Under the pieces are notes generated by a model. It was not told the origin of the DNA, did not search any database, and was given only the letters and a program-made list of their open reading frames with translations. A stretch of DNA of 64,000 nt, taken from NCBI RefSeq assembly GCF_016756615.1, contig NZ_AP023262.1, positions 3,039,501-3,103,500 on the forward strand, read 5' to 3'. The position numbers and the translations under genes are program-made. Shown piece after piece: positions 1 through 7,850 of the stretch. How positions within the stretch are numbered: the stretch's first letter is position 1; the number at the start of each line of letters is the position of its first letter. The DNA comes from Mesorhizobium sp. L-8-3 (GTDB lineage Bacteria > Pseudomonadota > Alphaproteobacteria > Rhizobiales > Rhizobiaceae).

Positions 1-2
1 AG

Positions 3-596
3 ACGGTCAGTGCCGAGGATCGCGGGCGTTCGGAGATGATGCTCCAGGAACGCCGGCGTCGCGATCTCGCCGGGGCGCTCACATCAGAGGAGTTCAGGCG
101 CCAGCTCCAGCTTCGGGTCGACCTCTTCGAAGTCAAGGCCGAGCACATTGCCCGCGTCGCGCAACTCATCAACAAGAGCAACCAGTTCAACCTGACCACG
201 CGGCGCAAGACCGAGGGCGACGTCGCCCGGCTGCTCGACGATCCTGCCGTCACGATGCTCGCCTGGCGCGTCTCGGACCGGTTCGGCGATTATGGCCTCG
301 TCGGCGTCCTGATCCTGAAACATGACGAAGAGCAGGCTGAGATCGAAACGCTGCTGATGAGCTGCCGCGTGCTCGGGCGCGGCGTCGAGCGCTCGGTCTT
401 CGCCGCGCTCTGCGATCTGCTGCGGGCGCGCGGCGCGAAACGCCTTGTCGGAACCTATCTGAAGACCAGCAAGAACCAACTCGTCGCTTCACTCTATCGC
501 GACCACGGCTTCCGACAGGTCTCGCCCGAGGAATGGGTGCTCGAGGACTTCACCGGCATAGGCTGGCCGGAAGAGATCGCCCGGCCGGGCTTGTGA
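3..596 (+). CDS. FkbH-like HAD/acyltransferase protein, C-terminal part (5' end outside window)
   Basis: The reading frame is already open at the first bases of the window, so this is the last ~197 residues of a longer protein; the ATG at 36 is internal. The segment reads like the C-terminal half of FkbH-type proteins: an ...EDRGRSEMMLQE... linker, then NKSNQFNLTTRR, then a GNAT-like fold with IETLLMSCRVLGRGVE. FkbH proteins join a HAD phosphatase-like domain to an acyltransferase-like domain and usually sit in polyketide, glycan or lipid tailoring clusters. The cluster it belongs to lies to the left and cannot be seen. It converges with the aminotransferase 4 bp away. Confidence 0.75.
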   Translation, partial: TVSAEDRGRSEMMLQERRRRDLAGALTSEEFRRQLQLRVDLFEVKAEHIARVAQLINKSNQFNLTTRRKTEGDVARLLDDPAVTMLAWRVSDRFGDYGLVGVLILKHDEEQAEIETLLMSCRVLGRGVERSVFAALCDLLRARGAKRLVGTYLKTSKNQLVASLYRDHGFRQVSPEEWVLEDFTGIGWPEEIARPGL

Positions 597-600
597 TCTC

Positions 601-1785
601 CTATTTCTTCAGGAACGCCTCGATCCGCTCGATCGCCCGCAGGATATTCTCTTCCGAGTTGGCGTAGGACAGGCGGATGTAGCCTTCGCCGAGTATGCCG
701 AAATCGGGACCGCCGATCAGTGCCACGCCCGTTTCCTCCAGCAGCGCCGAGGCAAGCTGCTTGGCCTTCCAGCCCGTGCCAGTGATGTTGGGGAAGGCAT
801 AGAAGGCGCCTTTCGGCGTGATGCAGGAGACGCCGGGCAGGCTGTTCAGCCCTTCGACGACGATCCTGCGGCGCCGGTCGAAGGCGCGCATCATCCTCTC
901 CACCTCGTCCTGCGGCCCGTCGATCGCTGCGATGCCCGCGAATTGGCTCGGCGCGTTTACGCAGGACCAGCAGTTCACCGCCAGCTTGCGCACCTTGTCG
1001 TAGAGATGGGCGCCCTCCCGGGAGTTCGGCCAGATCGACCAGCCCAGGCGCCAGCCCGTCATGGCCCATGTCTTCGACCAGCCGTTGAGCACGATCAGCC
1101 GCTCGCGGATCTCCGGGAACTGCAGAAGCGACGTATGGGTTTCGCCGTCATAGGTCATGACGTCGTAGATCTCGTCCGAGAGGATCGCGACATCGGAATG
1201 TGCCTCGAGGCCCTTGACCAGCTTCTCGATCTCGGCCCGTGGGGTGACGCCGCCGGTGGGATTGGCCGGCGAGTTCAGGATGAGCAGGCGGGTCCGCGGC
1301 GTGATGAGGGCCAGCGTCTCCTCGGCCGAGAAGGCGAAACCGTTTTCCTCGCGGATCGGCACGGGCACGGGCGTCGCGCCGGTGAACTCGATCATCGATC
1401 GGTAGATCGGAAAGCCCGGGTCCGGATAGAGGATCTCGGCACCCGGCTCGCCGAACATGATGATGGCGGCATACATCGTCGGCTTGCCGCCCGGCAGGAT
1501 CATCACGTTGTCGGGCGAAACCTCGACGCCCGTCGTGCTTAGTGTCCGGCGCACCACCGCCTCGCGGGTCGCGAGCAGGCCGGTTGCCGGTGTGTAGCCG
1601 TGGTGGCCGTCGCGCAGGGCCTTGATCGCGGCCTCGACGATGTGCTGCGGTGTCTTGAAGTCCGGCTGGCCGATGCCGAGGTTGATGACATCCTTGCCCT
1701 CGGCCGCCAGCGCGGTCGCCCGGGCCAGCACCGCAAAGGCATTCTCTTCCCCGAGGCGGTCGAAAGCGGCGATCGTTTGGAGCAT
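601..1785 (-). CDS. PLP-dependent class I/II aminotransferase
   Basis: A 394-residue fold-type I aminotransferase. Visible marks are NLGIGQPDF near residue 35, the cofactor loop GGKPTMY (99-105), NSPANPTGG (171-179), SDEIYD (203-208) and SKTWAMTGWRLG with the Schiff-base lysine at about K238. I chose the ATG at 1785 because homology begins with the LGIGQPDF region just after it; the frame extends upstream to 1869 but that stretch looks non-coding and overlaps the divergent gene. The family covers aspartate, aromatic and alanine-type aminotransferases; the exact substrate cannot be read from sequence. An 83-bp gap separates it from the divergent acetyltransferase gene. Confidence 0.9.
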   Translation of the reverse strand: MLQTIAAFDRLGEENAFAVLARATALAAEGKDVINLGIGQPDFKTPQHIVEAAIKALRDGHHGYTPATGLLATREAVVRRTLSTTGVEVSPDNVMILPGGKPTMYAAIIMFGEPGAEILYPDPGFPIYRSMIEFTGATPVPVPIREENGFAFSAEETLALITPRTRLLILNSPANPTGGVTPRAEIEKLVKGLEAHSDVAILSDEIYDVMTYDGETHTSLLQFPEIRERLIVLNGWSKTWAMTGWRLGWSIWPNSREGAHLYDKVRKLAVNCWSCVNAPSQFAGIAAIDGPQDEVERMMRAFDRRRRIVVEGLNSLPGVSCITPKGAFYAFPNITGTGWKAKQLASALLEETGVALIGGPDFGILGEGYIRLSYANSEENILRAIERIEAFLKK

Positions 1786-1867
1786 TGCGGCTGTCCGTCT
1801 GGTTCTTTTCCGGTAGGTCTGTTTTTGTGAGCCTCCGGCAGCAAAAGTCAACGGAAGGAAGGTCGGC

Positions 1868-2554
1868 ATGACAGGCGATCTGAAGCATTGGCAGCCGCGG
1901 CCGCGGCCGGCGCGAGAACCGCTCGAAGGGCGTTTCGTCCGGCTCGAGCCGCTTGACGCTGCGCGCCACGGCGACGGGCTCTATGAAGCCTCGACGGTCG
2001 CCGATGCCGGCGAGCGGTTCCGCTGGCTGTTCGAATATCCGCCCGACAACCGCGCCGCTTTCCAGCCCTGGCTGGAAAAGGCCGAGGCGAGCGCCGATCC
2101 GCTGTTCTTCACGGTGATCGACAAGGCGAGCGGCAAGATCGCCGGCCGCCAGACCCTGATGCGCATCGAGCCGGCCTTCGGCGTGATCGAGATCGGCAAC
2201 ATCTATTGGGGGCCGTTGATGTCGCGCAGGCCCGCGGCAACCGAGGCGCAGTTCCTGTTCATGCGCCATGTCTTCGACGGGCTCGGCTATCGCCGCTATG
2301 AATGGAAATGCAACAATCGCAACGAGCCTTCCAAGCGGGCCGCCGAACGCTTCGGTTTCGTCTTCGAGGGCGTCTTCCGCCAGCACATGGTGGTCAAGGG
2401 CGAGAATCGCGACACGGCATGGTATTCCGTCACCGACAAGGAGTGGCCGCCGTTGCGCCAGGCCTATGAGGAATGGCTCGATCCCGCGAACTTCTCGGCG
2501 GACGGCAGCCAGAAGCGACGGCTGGAGGATATCAAGGCCGCCCTTCGCCGCTAG
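1868..2554 (+). CDS. GNAT-family N-acetyltransferase (RimJ/RimL-like)
   Basis: A 228-residue protein with the RimJ/RimL-type layout: an N-terminal LEGRFVRLEPLD strand, FTVIDKASGKIAGRQTLMRI, the EIGNIYWGP turn, and RYEWKCNNRNEPSKRAAERFGFVFEG near residues 140-165, which is the acetyl-CoA-binding and C-terminal strand region. Such enzymes acetylate amino groups of proteins or small molecules using acetyl-CoA in the cytoplasm; the substrate is unknown. The stop is followed 10 bp later by the TTG start of the CDF exporter, so the two are probably co-transcribed. Confidence 0.85.
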   Translation: MTGDLKHWQPRPRPAREPLEGRFVRLEPLDAARHGDGLYEASTVADAGERFRWLFEYPPDNRAAFQPWLEKAEASADPLFFTVIDKASGKIAGRQTLMRIEPAFGVIEIGNIYWGPLMSRRPAATEAQFLFMRHVFDGLGYRRYEWKCNNRNEPSKRAAERFGFVFEGVFRQHMVVKGENRDTAWYSVTDKEWPPLRQAYEEWLDPANFSADGSQKRRLEDIKAALRR

Positions 2555-2564
2555 GAGAACACCT

Positions 2565-3503
2565 TTGGCACATACGCACGGGCAGGGCGGACGCGATCAT
2601 GGCCATGGGCACGGCCAAGGGCATGATCGTGGCAAGGGCACCACCGACAAGACCAGGGTGCTGGTCGTCGCCTGCCTCACCGGCGGCTTCATGATCGCCG
2701 AGGTCCTGGGCGGCGTCGTGACCGGCTCGCTGGCGCTCATCGCCGATGCCGGCCACATGCTGACCGATTCTATCGCGCTCTGGCTTGCCTTGTACGCCTT
2801 CCATCTCGCCGATCGGCCGCCCACCGTGCGTCTGACCTATGGCTTCGGCCGGGTGAAGACGCTGGTCGCCTACACCAACGGCATCACCATCTTCGCGATC
2901 GCCGTCTGGATCGTCTATGAAGCCGTGCGCCGGCTGATGGAGCCGCCCGAGGTCCTGGCCGGCCCGATGCTCGTCGTCGCGTTGCTGTGCCTCGCGGTCA
3001 ACATCGTCGGTTTCGTCGTGCTGCGCGGCGGCGACCGCGGCAGTCTCAACATGCGCGGCGCCCTCATTCATGTCCTGGGCGACATGCTGGGATCGGCGGC
3101 GGCCATGGTGGCGGCAATCGTCATCCTCGCCACCGGCTGGACGCCGATCGACCCGATCCTCTCCGTGCTCGTCGCGCTGCTCATCCTGTCGACGGCCTGG
3201 TCGCTCATGCGCGAGGCGGCCCATGTGCTGCTCGAAGGCGTTCCGGCCGGGCTCGACCGCGACCGGATTGCCAGCGAGTTGCAGGACAAGGTCGCGGGCC
3301 TGCGCGAGGTCCGCCACATGCATGTCTGGTCGATCGACGGATCGCGCAATATGGCGACGCTGCGCGCCTGCCTCGACGACGATGCGGATGCAGTTGCGAC
3401 GATCCGCGCGATCAAGATCGAGCTTGCATCCCGGCACGGTATCGATCATGCCACTGTCGAGCCCGAATATGGCGCTGGCGCCGAGACCGACCATCGGCAC
3501 TGA
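2565..3503 (+). CDS. Cation diffusion facilitator (CDF) metal efflux protein
   Basis: A 312-residue inner-membrane exporter of the CDF family (ZitB/CzcD/DmeF type), expected to exchange Zn2+, Co2+ or similar ions for protons. It starts with a His/Gly-rich cytoplasmic stretch (residues 3-20), then six hydrophobic segments. The metal-site pairs are visible as DAGHMLTD (D61, H64, D68) in helix 2 and HVLGD in helix 5. The C-terminal cytoplasmic domain contains VRHMHVWSIDG. I chose the TTG at 2565 because AGGAG lies 7 bp upstream and homology begins with the His-rich tail; the same frame runs further upstream, but inside the acetyltransferase gene. Confidence 0.92.
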   Translation: MAHTHGQGGRDHGHGHGQGHDRGKGTTDKTRVLVVACLTGGFMIAEVLGGVVTGSLALIADAGHMLTDSIALWLALYAFHLADRPPTVRLTYGFGRVKTLVAYTNGITIFAIAVWIVYEAVRRLMEPPEVLAGPMLVVALLCLAVNIVGFVVLRGGDRGSLNMRGALIHVLGDMLGSAAAMVAAIVILATGWTPIDPILSVLVALLILSTAWSLMREAAHVLLEGVPAGLDRDRIASELQDKVAGLREVRHMHVWSIDGSRNMATLRACLDDDADAVATIRAIKIELASRHGIDHATVEPEYGAGAETDHRH

Positions 3504-3605
3504 GCAGGTTTTCGGAAAGTGTCCCACGGTTTTCCGACAAGAACCTGCGGCAAGAAAAGAGGCTAGGCAGGTGAAGCGTACGGGAAGCCACGTAAAGCTG
3601 CTCAA
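3504..3605 (+). repeat. Double-hairpin intergenic element, copy A
   Basis: This ~102-bp stretch begins at the stop codon of the CDF gene. It aligns with copies at 18821-18927, 51026-51125 and the split copy 55981-56022/57359-57425. Shared blocks include TCGGAAAGTGTCCCACGG, TTTTCCGACAAGAACC, CGGCAAGA and GGCTAGGCAGGT. The first half folds as GCAGGTT...AACCTGC. The second hairpin is less regular in this copy than in the 18.8-kb copy. It fills most of the gap between the exporter gene and the small membrane protein gene. Confidence 0.8.
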
Positions 3606-3624
3606 GAGCTGAAAGGGAAGGGCC

Positions 3625-3831
3625 GTGCAGAACAGCAACCGCAATTCGGCCATCGCCGCGGCCGCGATCATGATCGGCTTCGGCCTCGTCGCCTATTACC
3701 TGCCCACCATCATGCTGGCGGTGGGAAATCTCTCCACCGCCGCGGCCGGGGTGGTGGCCGTGGCTTTCGTGGCGGCATTCTTTCTGATCTTCTGGCTGAG
3801 GGCGCGTGCGCAAAGACGTGGGGAGAATTGA
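3625..3831 (+). CDS. Small two-helix membrane protein
   Basis: A 68-residue protein with two hydrophobic segments (about residues 9-31 and 36-58) and a basic, polar C-terminus (RARAQRRGEN). The GTG start at 3625 is preceded by a GGAAGGG-type ribosome site. The gene ends 1 bp before the ATG of the epimerase-like gene, which suggests translation coupling. I recognise no family. Even hydrophobicity, a good start site and tight spacing support a real gene; its function is unknown. Confidence 0.6.
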   Translation: MQNSNRNSAIAAAAIMIGFGLVAYYLPTIMLAVGNLSTAAAGVVAVAFVAAFFLIFWLRARAQRRGEN

Positions 3832-3832
3832 C

Positions 3833-4813
3833 ATGCGGATCCTGATCACGGGCGCGGCCGGAATGGTCGGCCGCAAGCTGACCCAACGGCTGGTGCGAGA
3901 AGGAACGCTTGCCGGCCGGCAAATCGAGGCGCTCGACCTGCACGATATCGTCGCGCCGGAGCGGCCTCAGATGGGCGGTGTCGACATCGCCATCCATGCC
4001 GGCGATCTCGCCGCCCCGGAAACGGCCACGGCCTTGGCGGCGAAGCGGCCTGACGTGGTCTTTCATCTTGCCGGTATCGTCTCTGGCGAGGCGGAGGCGA
4101 ATTTCGAACTCGGCTACCGGGTCAATCTCGACGGAAGCCGTCTATTGTTCGAAGCGCTCCGCGAGGCCGGCAACCGGCCGCGCGTGGTCTTCACCTCTTC
4201 GATCGCGGTGTTCGGCGCGCCGTTCCCCGACATGATTCCGGACGAGTTCCATCCGACGCCGCTCACCTCCTACGGTACGCAGAAGCTGATCGGCGAAGCG
4301 CTGCTCGCCGACTACACGCGTCGCGGCTTCTTCGACGGGATCGGCATCCGGCTGCCGACCATCTGCGTACGTCCGGGCAAACCGAACAAGGCCGCATCGG
4401 GTTTCTTCTCCGGCATCATCCGCGAGCCCCTCAACGGTCTTCCCGCCCAGCTTCCGGTGCCGCGCTCCGTCGTCCATACCCATGCCAGTCCGCGCTCGGC
4501 GGTGAACTTCCTCGTCCATGCGGCCGGCCTCGACGGCGCCCGCGTCGGTCCGCGCCGCAATCTCACGATGCCGGGTGTCGCGGTCAGCGTCGGCGAGCAG
4601 ATAGACGCCTTGCGCCGCGTCGCAGGCGATCACGTCGCCGCACTGATCCGGGAGGAGCCAGACGCTGCCGTCTGGGCGATCGTCCGGAACTGGCCGACGC
4701 GTTTTGCCGCTACGCGGGCACGCGACCTCGGCTTCGTCGCCGAGGAGAGTTTCGACGACATCATCCGGGTCTATGTCGAGGACGAACTGGGCGGCGCGCT
4801 GCCGGGCCTGTAA
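3833..4813 (+). CDS. denD: D-erythronate 2-dehydrogenase-like NAD-dependent epimerase/dehydratase family protein
   Basis: A 326-residue extended SDR. It begins MRILITGAAGMVGRKL, a Rossmann GxxGxxG motif, and carries VFHLAGIVSGEAEANFELGY, FTSSIAVFGAPFP and YGTQKLIGEALL with the YxxxK pair. The pattern LPTICVRPGKPNKAASGFFSG is typical of DenD, which oxidises D-erythronate to 2-oxo-D-erythronate in four-carbon sugar acid breakdown. The usual partners (OtnK-type kinase, OtnC-type aldolase, isomerase) are not next to it, so the assignment rests on sequence pattern alone. I chose the ATG at 3833 because it directly precedes the Rossmann strand. Confidence 0.72.
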   Translation: MRILITGAAGMVGRKLTQRLVREGTLAGRQIEALDLHDIVAPERPQMGGVDIAIHAGDLAAPETATALAAKRPDVVFHLAGIVSGEAEANFELGYRVNLDGSRLLFEALREAGNRPRVVFTSSIAVFGAPFPDMIPDEFHPTPLTSYGTQKLIGEALLADYTRRGFFDGIGIRLPTICVRPGKPNKAASGFFSGIIREPLNGLPAQLPVPRSVVHTHASPRSAVNFLVHAAGLDGARVGPRRNLTMPGVAVSVGEQIDALRRVAGDHVAALIREEPDAAVWAIVRNWPTRFAATRARDLGFVAEESFDDIIRVYVEDELGGALPGL

Positions 4814-4819
4814 GGGGCC

Positions 4820-4838
4820 GAGCCCGGGCGCCGGGCCC
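4820..4838. terminator. GC-rich hairpin between convergent genes
   Basis: GCCCGG (4822-4827) and CCGGGC (4831-4836) form a short perfect stem with a 3-nt loop in the 38-bp gap between the convergent erythronate dehydrogenase and hydrolase genes. There is no clear T run, so its role as a terminator is tentative. Confidence 0.35.
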
Positions 4839-4851
4839 GGTCGAGCCAGGC

Positions 4852-5676
4852 CTATCCCTCGACGAAGGCCAGGAGGTCTGCGTTGATGACATCCGGATGG
4901 GTCGTGCACATGCCGTGCGGCAGGCCCTCATAGACCTTGAGCGTGCCGTGCTTGAGCAGTTTCACCGCAAGAAGCGCGGAATCGGCGATGGGCACGATCT
5001 GGTCGTCGTCACCATGCATCACCAGCACGGGCACGTCGATCTTCTTCAGGTCCGCGGTGAAATCGGTCTCTGAAAAGGCCTTTATGCAATCATAGTGCGC
5101 CTTGGCGCCGCCCATCATTCCCTGCCGCCACCAATTGTCGATGACGCCTTGGGAGACCGAGGCGCCGGGGCGGTTGTAGCCGTAGAAGGGACCCGACGGA
5201 ACGTCCTTGTAGAACTGCGCGCGATTGGCCACCAGCGCATTGCGGAACCCGTCGAAAACCTCGATCGGCAAGCCGCCGGGATTTTTGTCCGACTTCACCA
5301 TGACGGGCGGCACCGCGCCGATCAGCACGGCCTTGGCGACACGGCCCGCCTCGGCGCGCGCGACATAGTGAGCGACTTCGCCGCCGCCGGTGGAATGGCC
5401 GATATGCACGGCGTCCTTCAGGTCGAGCGCGGCGGTGAGCTCGGCGACGTCAGCCGCATAGGTATCCATCTCGTTGCCCGTTGCCGTCTGGGTGGAGCGC
5501 CCGTGTCCACGCCGGTCATGGGCGATCACGCGATAGCCCTTGTCCAGGAAGAAGAGCATCTGGTTGTCCCAGTCGTCGGCGCTCAGCGGCCAGCCGTGGT
5601 GGAAGACGAGCGGCTGGCCGCTGCCCCAGTCCTTGTAGAAGATCTCGGTTCCGTCCTTGGTCGTGATCATGCCCAT
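4852..5676 (-). CDS. Alpha/beta hydrolase, non-heme chloroperoxidase/perhydrolase type
   Basis: A 274-residue alpha/beta hydrolase close to cofactor-free haloperoxidases and arylesterases (perhydrolases). It begins with [20 protein letters not shown]. The oxyanion region is [11 protein letters not shown], the nucleophile elbow GHSTGGGE has Ser95, the acid lies in [13 protein letters not shown], and the base is in LPHGM. The start at 5676 has AAGGAG 8-13 bp upstream; the frame extends further but without such a site. The family hydrolyses esters and can form peracids; the real substrate is unknown. It follows the MFS gene on the same strand and may belong to that operon. Confidence 0.88.
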   Translation of the reverse strand: MGMITTKDGTEIFYKDWGSGQPLVFHHGWPLSADDWDNQMLFFLDKGYRVIAHDRRGHGRSTQTATGNEMDTYAADVAELTAALDLKDAVHIGHSTGGGEVAHYVARAEAGRVAKAVLIGAVPPVMVKSDKNPGGLPIEVFDGFRNALVANRAQFYKDVPSGPFYGYNRPGASVSQGVIDNWWRQGMMGGAKAHYDCIKAFSETDFTADLKKIDVPVLVMHGDDDQIVPIADSALLAVKLLKHGTLKVYEGLPHGMCTTHPDVINADLLAFVEG

Positions 5677-5767
5677 GAGAAAGCTCCTTTGAGACCATCG
5701 ATAGATATTAAGCTCTTCCAGCATCGACCACGTCAATGTCGCCCATGCGACGCGGCGCGATGGAGTT

Positions 5768-7374
5768 TCACTGACCTGCCCGCTTCGTCTGCAACGCCAG
5801 ATGATGCGAGACCCGCGGCTCGGCCGGCCCCCTGTGGAATGCGAGGACGGCCTTCTGCAAGTCGGCGTCGGCCTTTGAAACCCGCTTATGCTGCCGCATA
5901 TGTTCGGCCCAGGATTCCATCATGAACCACTCGATGATGCGCTCGGGATCGGCGGCGTCCTCGGTGATCCCCCAGTTGAAGGCGCCGTCGCGCCTGCGTT
6001 CTCCCGCCAGGTGCCGCATTGCATCGAGGAAGCCGGGCCGATCCTTCTTTTCGATGCGGTACTCGACCTGGATGAGCACCGGCCCACGGTCATTGTCGAC
6101 CGGCTCGGCGGTCAGCGGCTCGGGCCAGTGCCGTGACGGCATCAGGTCGTCCTCGCCGGCCGGAAGCTTGACCAGATGCAGGCCGAATGCTGCGAGTGCG
6201 AGGCCGACGCCGGCCACTATGAGTGTCGTCGGAACCCCCAGTTGCTGGGCTACGAGGCCCCAGCCCAGGCTCCCGCCCGCCATGGCGCCATTGAAGACGG
6301 TGAGATAGACCGCCAGGCCCCGACCACGCACCCAATTGGGCAGGATCGCCTGTGCGGCGCGTTGAGCGTTGTCAGCGCCACGATCCAGGCGGTTCCGAGG
6401 AGCAGCAGCGCCAGGATCGCCGCCCACCGCGGCGGTGCGAAAGCAAGGGCGCCCATTACGGCCGCGGCAACCAGCGAGGCGCCGAGCAGGAGTGCGTCGG
6501 CATCGAGACGACGCCGGAGCGCCGGCAACAGCAATGCCCCGGCAATGGCCCCCACGCCCACGGCACCGAGAAGAATGCCGTAGAAACCGGCGTCGCCGTC
6601 CAGAAGATTCCTGGCCACCAGCGGCAGCAATGCCCATACCGCGCTGGCGAAGGCGAAGAAGATCACGGCCCGCAACAGCACCACATGCAGGGGCCGGCTG
6701 GCCCGGGCATAACGCAGGCCGGCGCGGAAGGCGCCAGTGAAGTGCTCCGACAGGTCATCGTCGGCCTCGGGGATGCGCCGCCACCAGAGCAGCGCGGCGA
6801 TAACGAAGGCATAGCTCAGCACATCGACGCCATAGGTGAGTGCCGCGCCGAAAGAGGCGAGGAGCAGGCCGCCCGCGGCCGGCCCGATCGAACGGGCGAT
6901 GTTGATCCCCAACGAATTCAGCGCGACGGCATTCTTCAGGTCATGCCGCGGCACGAGCTCGGGGACGATCGATTGCCAGGTCGGCCCCATCAGGGCTGCG
7001 CCAACGCCGCCCGCGAAGGTGAGGGCGACCAGCAGGCCCACCGTTAGCTGGCCCGACTGCGACAGGAGCATGAGGGCCGCGCTCACAGCCGCCAGCATCA
7101 CCTGCAGGGCGATCAGAAGTCGGCGCCGGTCGAGTATGTCCGACAGCACGCCGGCCGGAATGGCGAGAAGGAAGATAGGCAGCGTACCGGCCGTCTGCAC
7201 CAAGGCGACGGCTGCCGGCGAGGCCGAAAGGTCGGTGACCAGCCAGGCGCTGGCCACGTCGCGCATGAAGCTGCCGGTATTGCCGAGAACGGTCGCGGCC
7301 CATAGCACGGCGAAGACGGGCTGCCTGAGCGGCGAGAAGGCCGAACTGCCGCTCTGCTCGACGGTCGCCGCCAT
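5768..7374 (-). pseudogene. MFS exporter (EntS/MFS_3 type) with C-terminal ferredoxin-like domain, frameshifted
   Basis: The ATG at 7374 opens a major facilitator of the EntS-like MFS_3 group (FSPLRQPVFAVLWAATVLGNTGSFMRDVASAWL, many hydrophobic helices). Around 6354-6363 the family pattern LTTLN-A-AAQAILPNWVRGRGLAVY jumps to another frame: one base appears to be missing, since the sequence reads AACGCGCCGCACAG where one more base would keep the frame. The second frame continues to 5768 with the last helices and a tail (IQVEYRIEKKDRPGFLDAMR) that resembles antibiotic-monooxygenase-like domains fused to this group. The upstream frame alone gives about 340 sensible residues, then junk. It is either a real inactivating mutation or a sequencing error. 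Its start overlaps the DoxX stop (ATGA). Confidence 0.8.
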
Positions 7375-7817
7375 CAGCCTCGAGCCCGCGACGGCTTCAC
7401 CGTCAGTATGGCGAGCAGGATCAGGCCGCCTGCGATCGCAACGTGCTCGAAGAAGATGTTGCGATGGAGGAACTGCTCGGCCTCGGCCTTCAGCCAGAAG
7501 GAATGCGCCAGAAGCGTCGCGACTGCGGTGAAGCCGGTGAGCGTCAGCGCACCGATCCACGCGAGCCGCCCGCCCGCGATCAGCAACGCCGAACCGCCGA
7601 GCTGGACGACGATCACGAGAACGGCGAGCGGCAATGCGGGTTCGATCGCGGTCAGGCCTCGCACCTCGGCCACGGCTCCCGGGAAGTCGAACAGCTTCGA
7701 TATGCCGCTGATGAGAAACGGCACTGCGACCGCGAAACGCGCGGCCGCCTCAATCCAGCGGACGGCAAGCAAGCGTTCGACGACGGACTGCATTCCTGAG
7801 GCGACGGCTGACGGCAT
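7374..7817 (-). CDS. DoxX-family membrane protein
   Basis: A small membrane protein of about 147 residues with four hydrophobic segments. It has the DoxX pattern RFAVAVPFLISGISKLFDFPGAV in helix 1 and HRNIFFEHVAIAGGLILLAIL near the end. DoxX-like proteins are inner-membrane components linked to quinone or thiol redox functions. The start at 7817 has GAGGA 12 bp upstream; a GTG at 7847 is an alternative. It lies in a tight minus-strand operon: downstream of the amidohydrolase, with its stop overlapping the start of the MFS gene by ATGA. Confidence 0.8.
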   Translation of the reverse strand: MPSAVASGMQSVVERLLAVRWIEAAARFAVAVPFLISGISKLFDFPGAVAEVRGLTAIEPALPLAVLVIVVQLGGSALLIAGGRLAWIGALTLTGFTAVATLLAHSFWLKAEAEQFLHRNIFFEHVAIAGGLILLAILTVKPSRARG

Positions 7818-7850
7818 GGGCTGTGTCCTCGCTGGTGGTCGTTTCACGTC

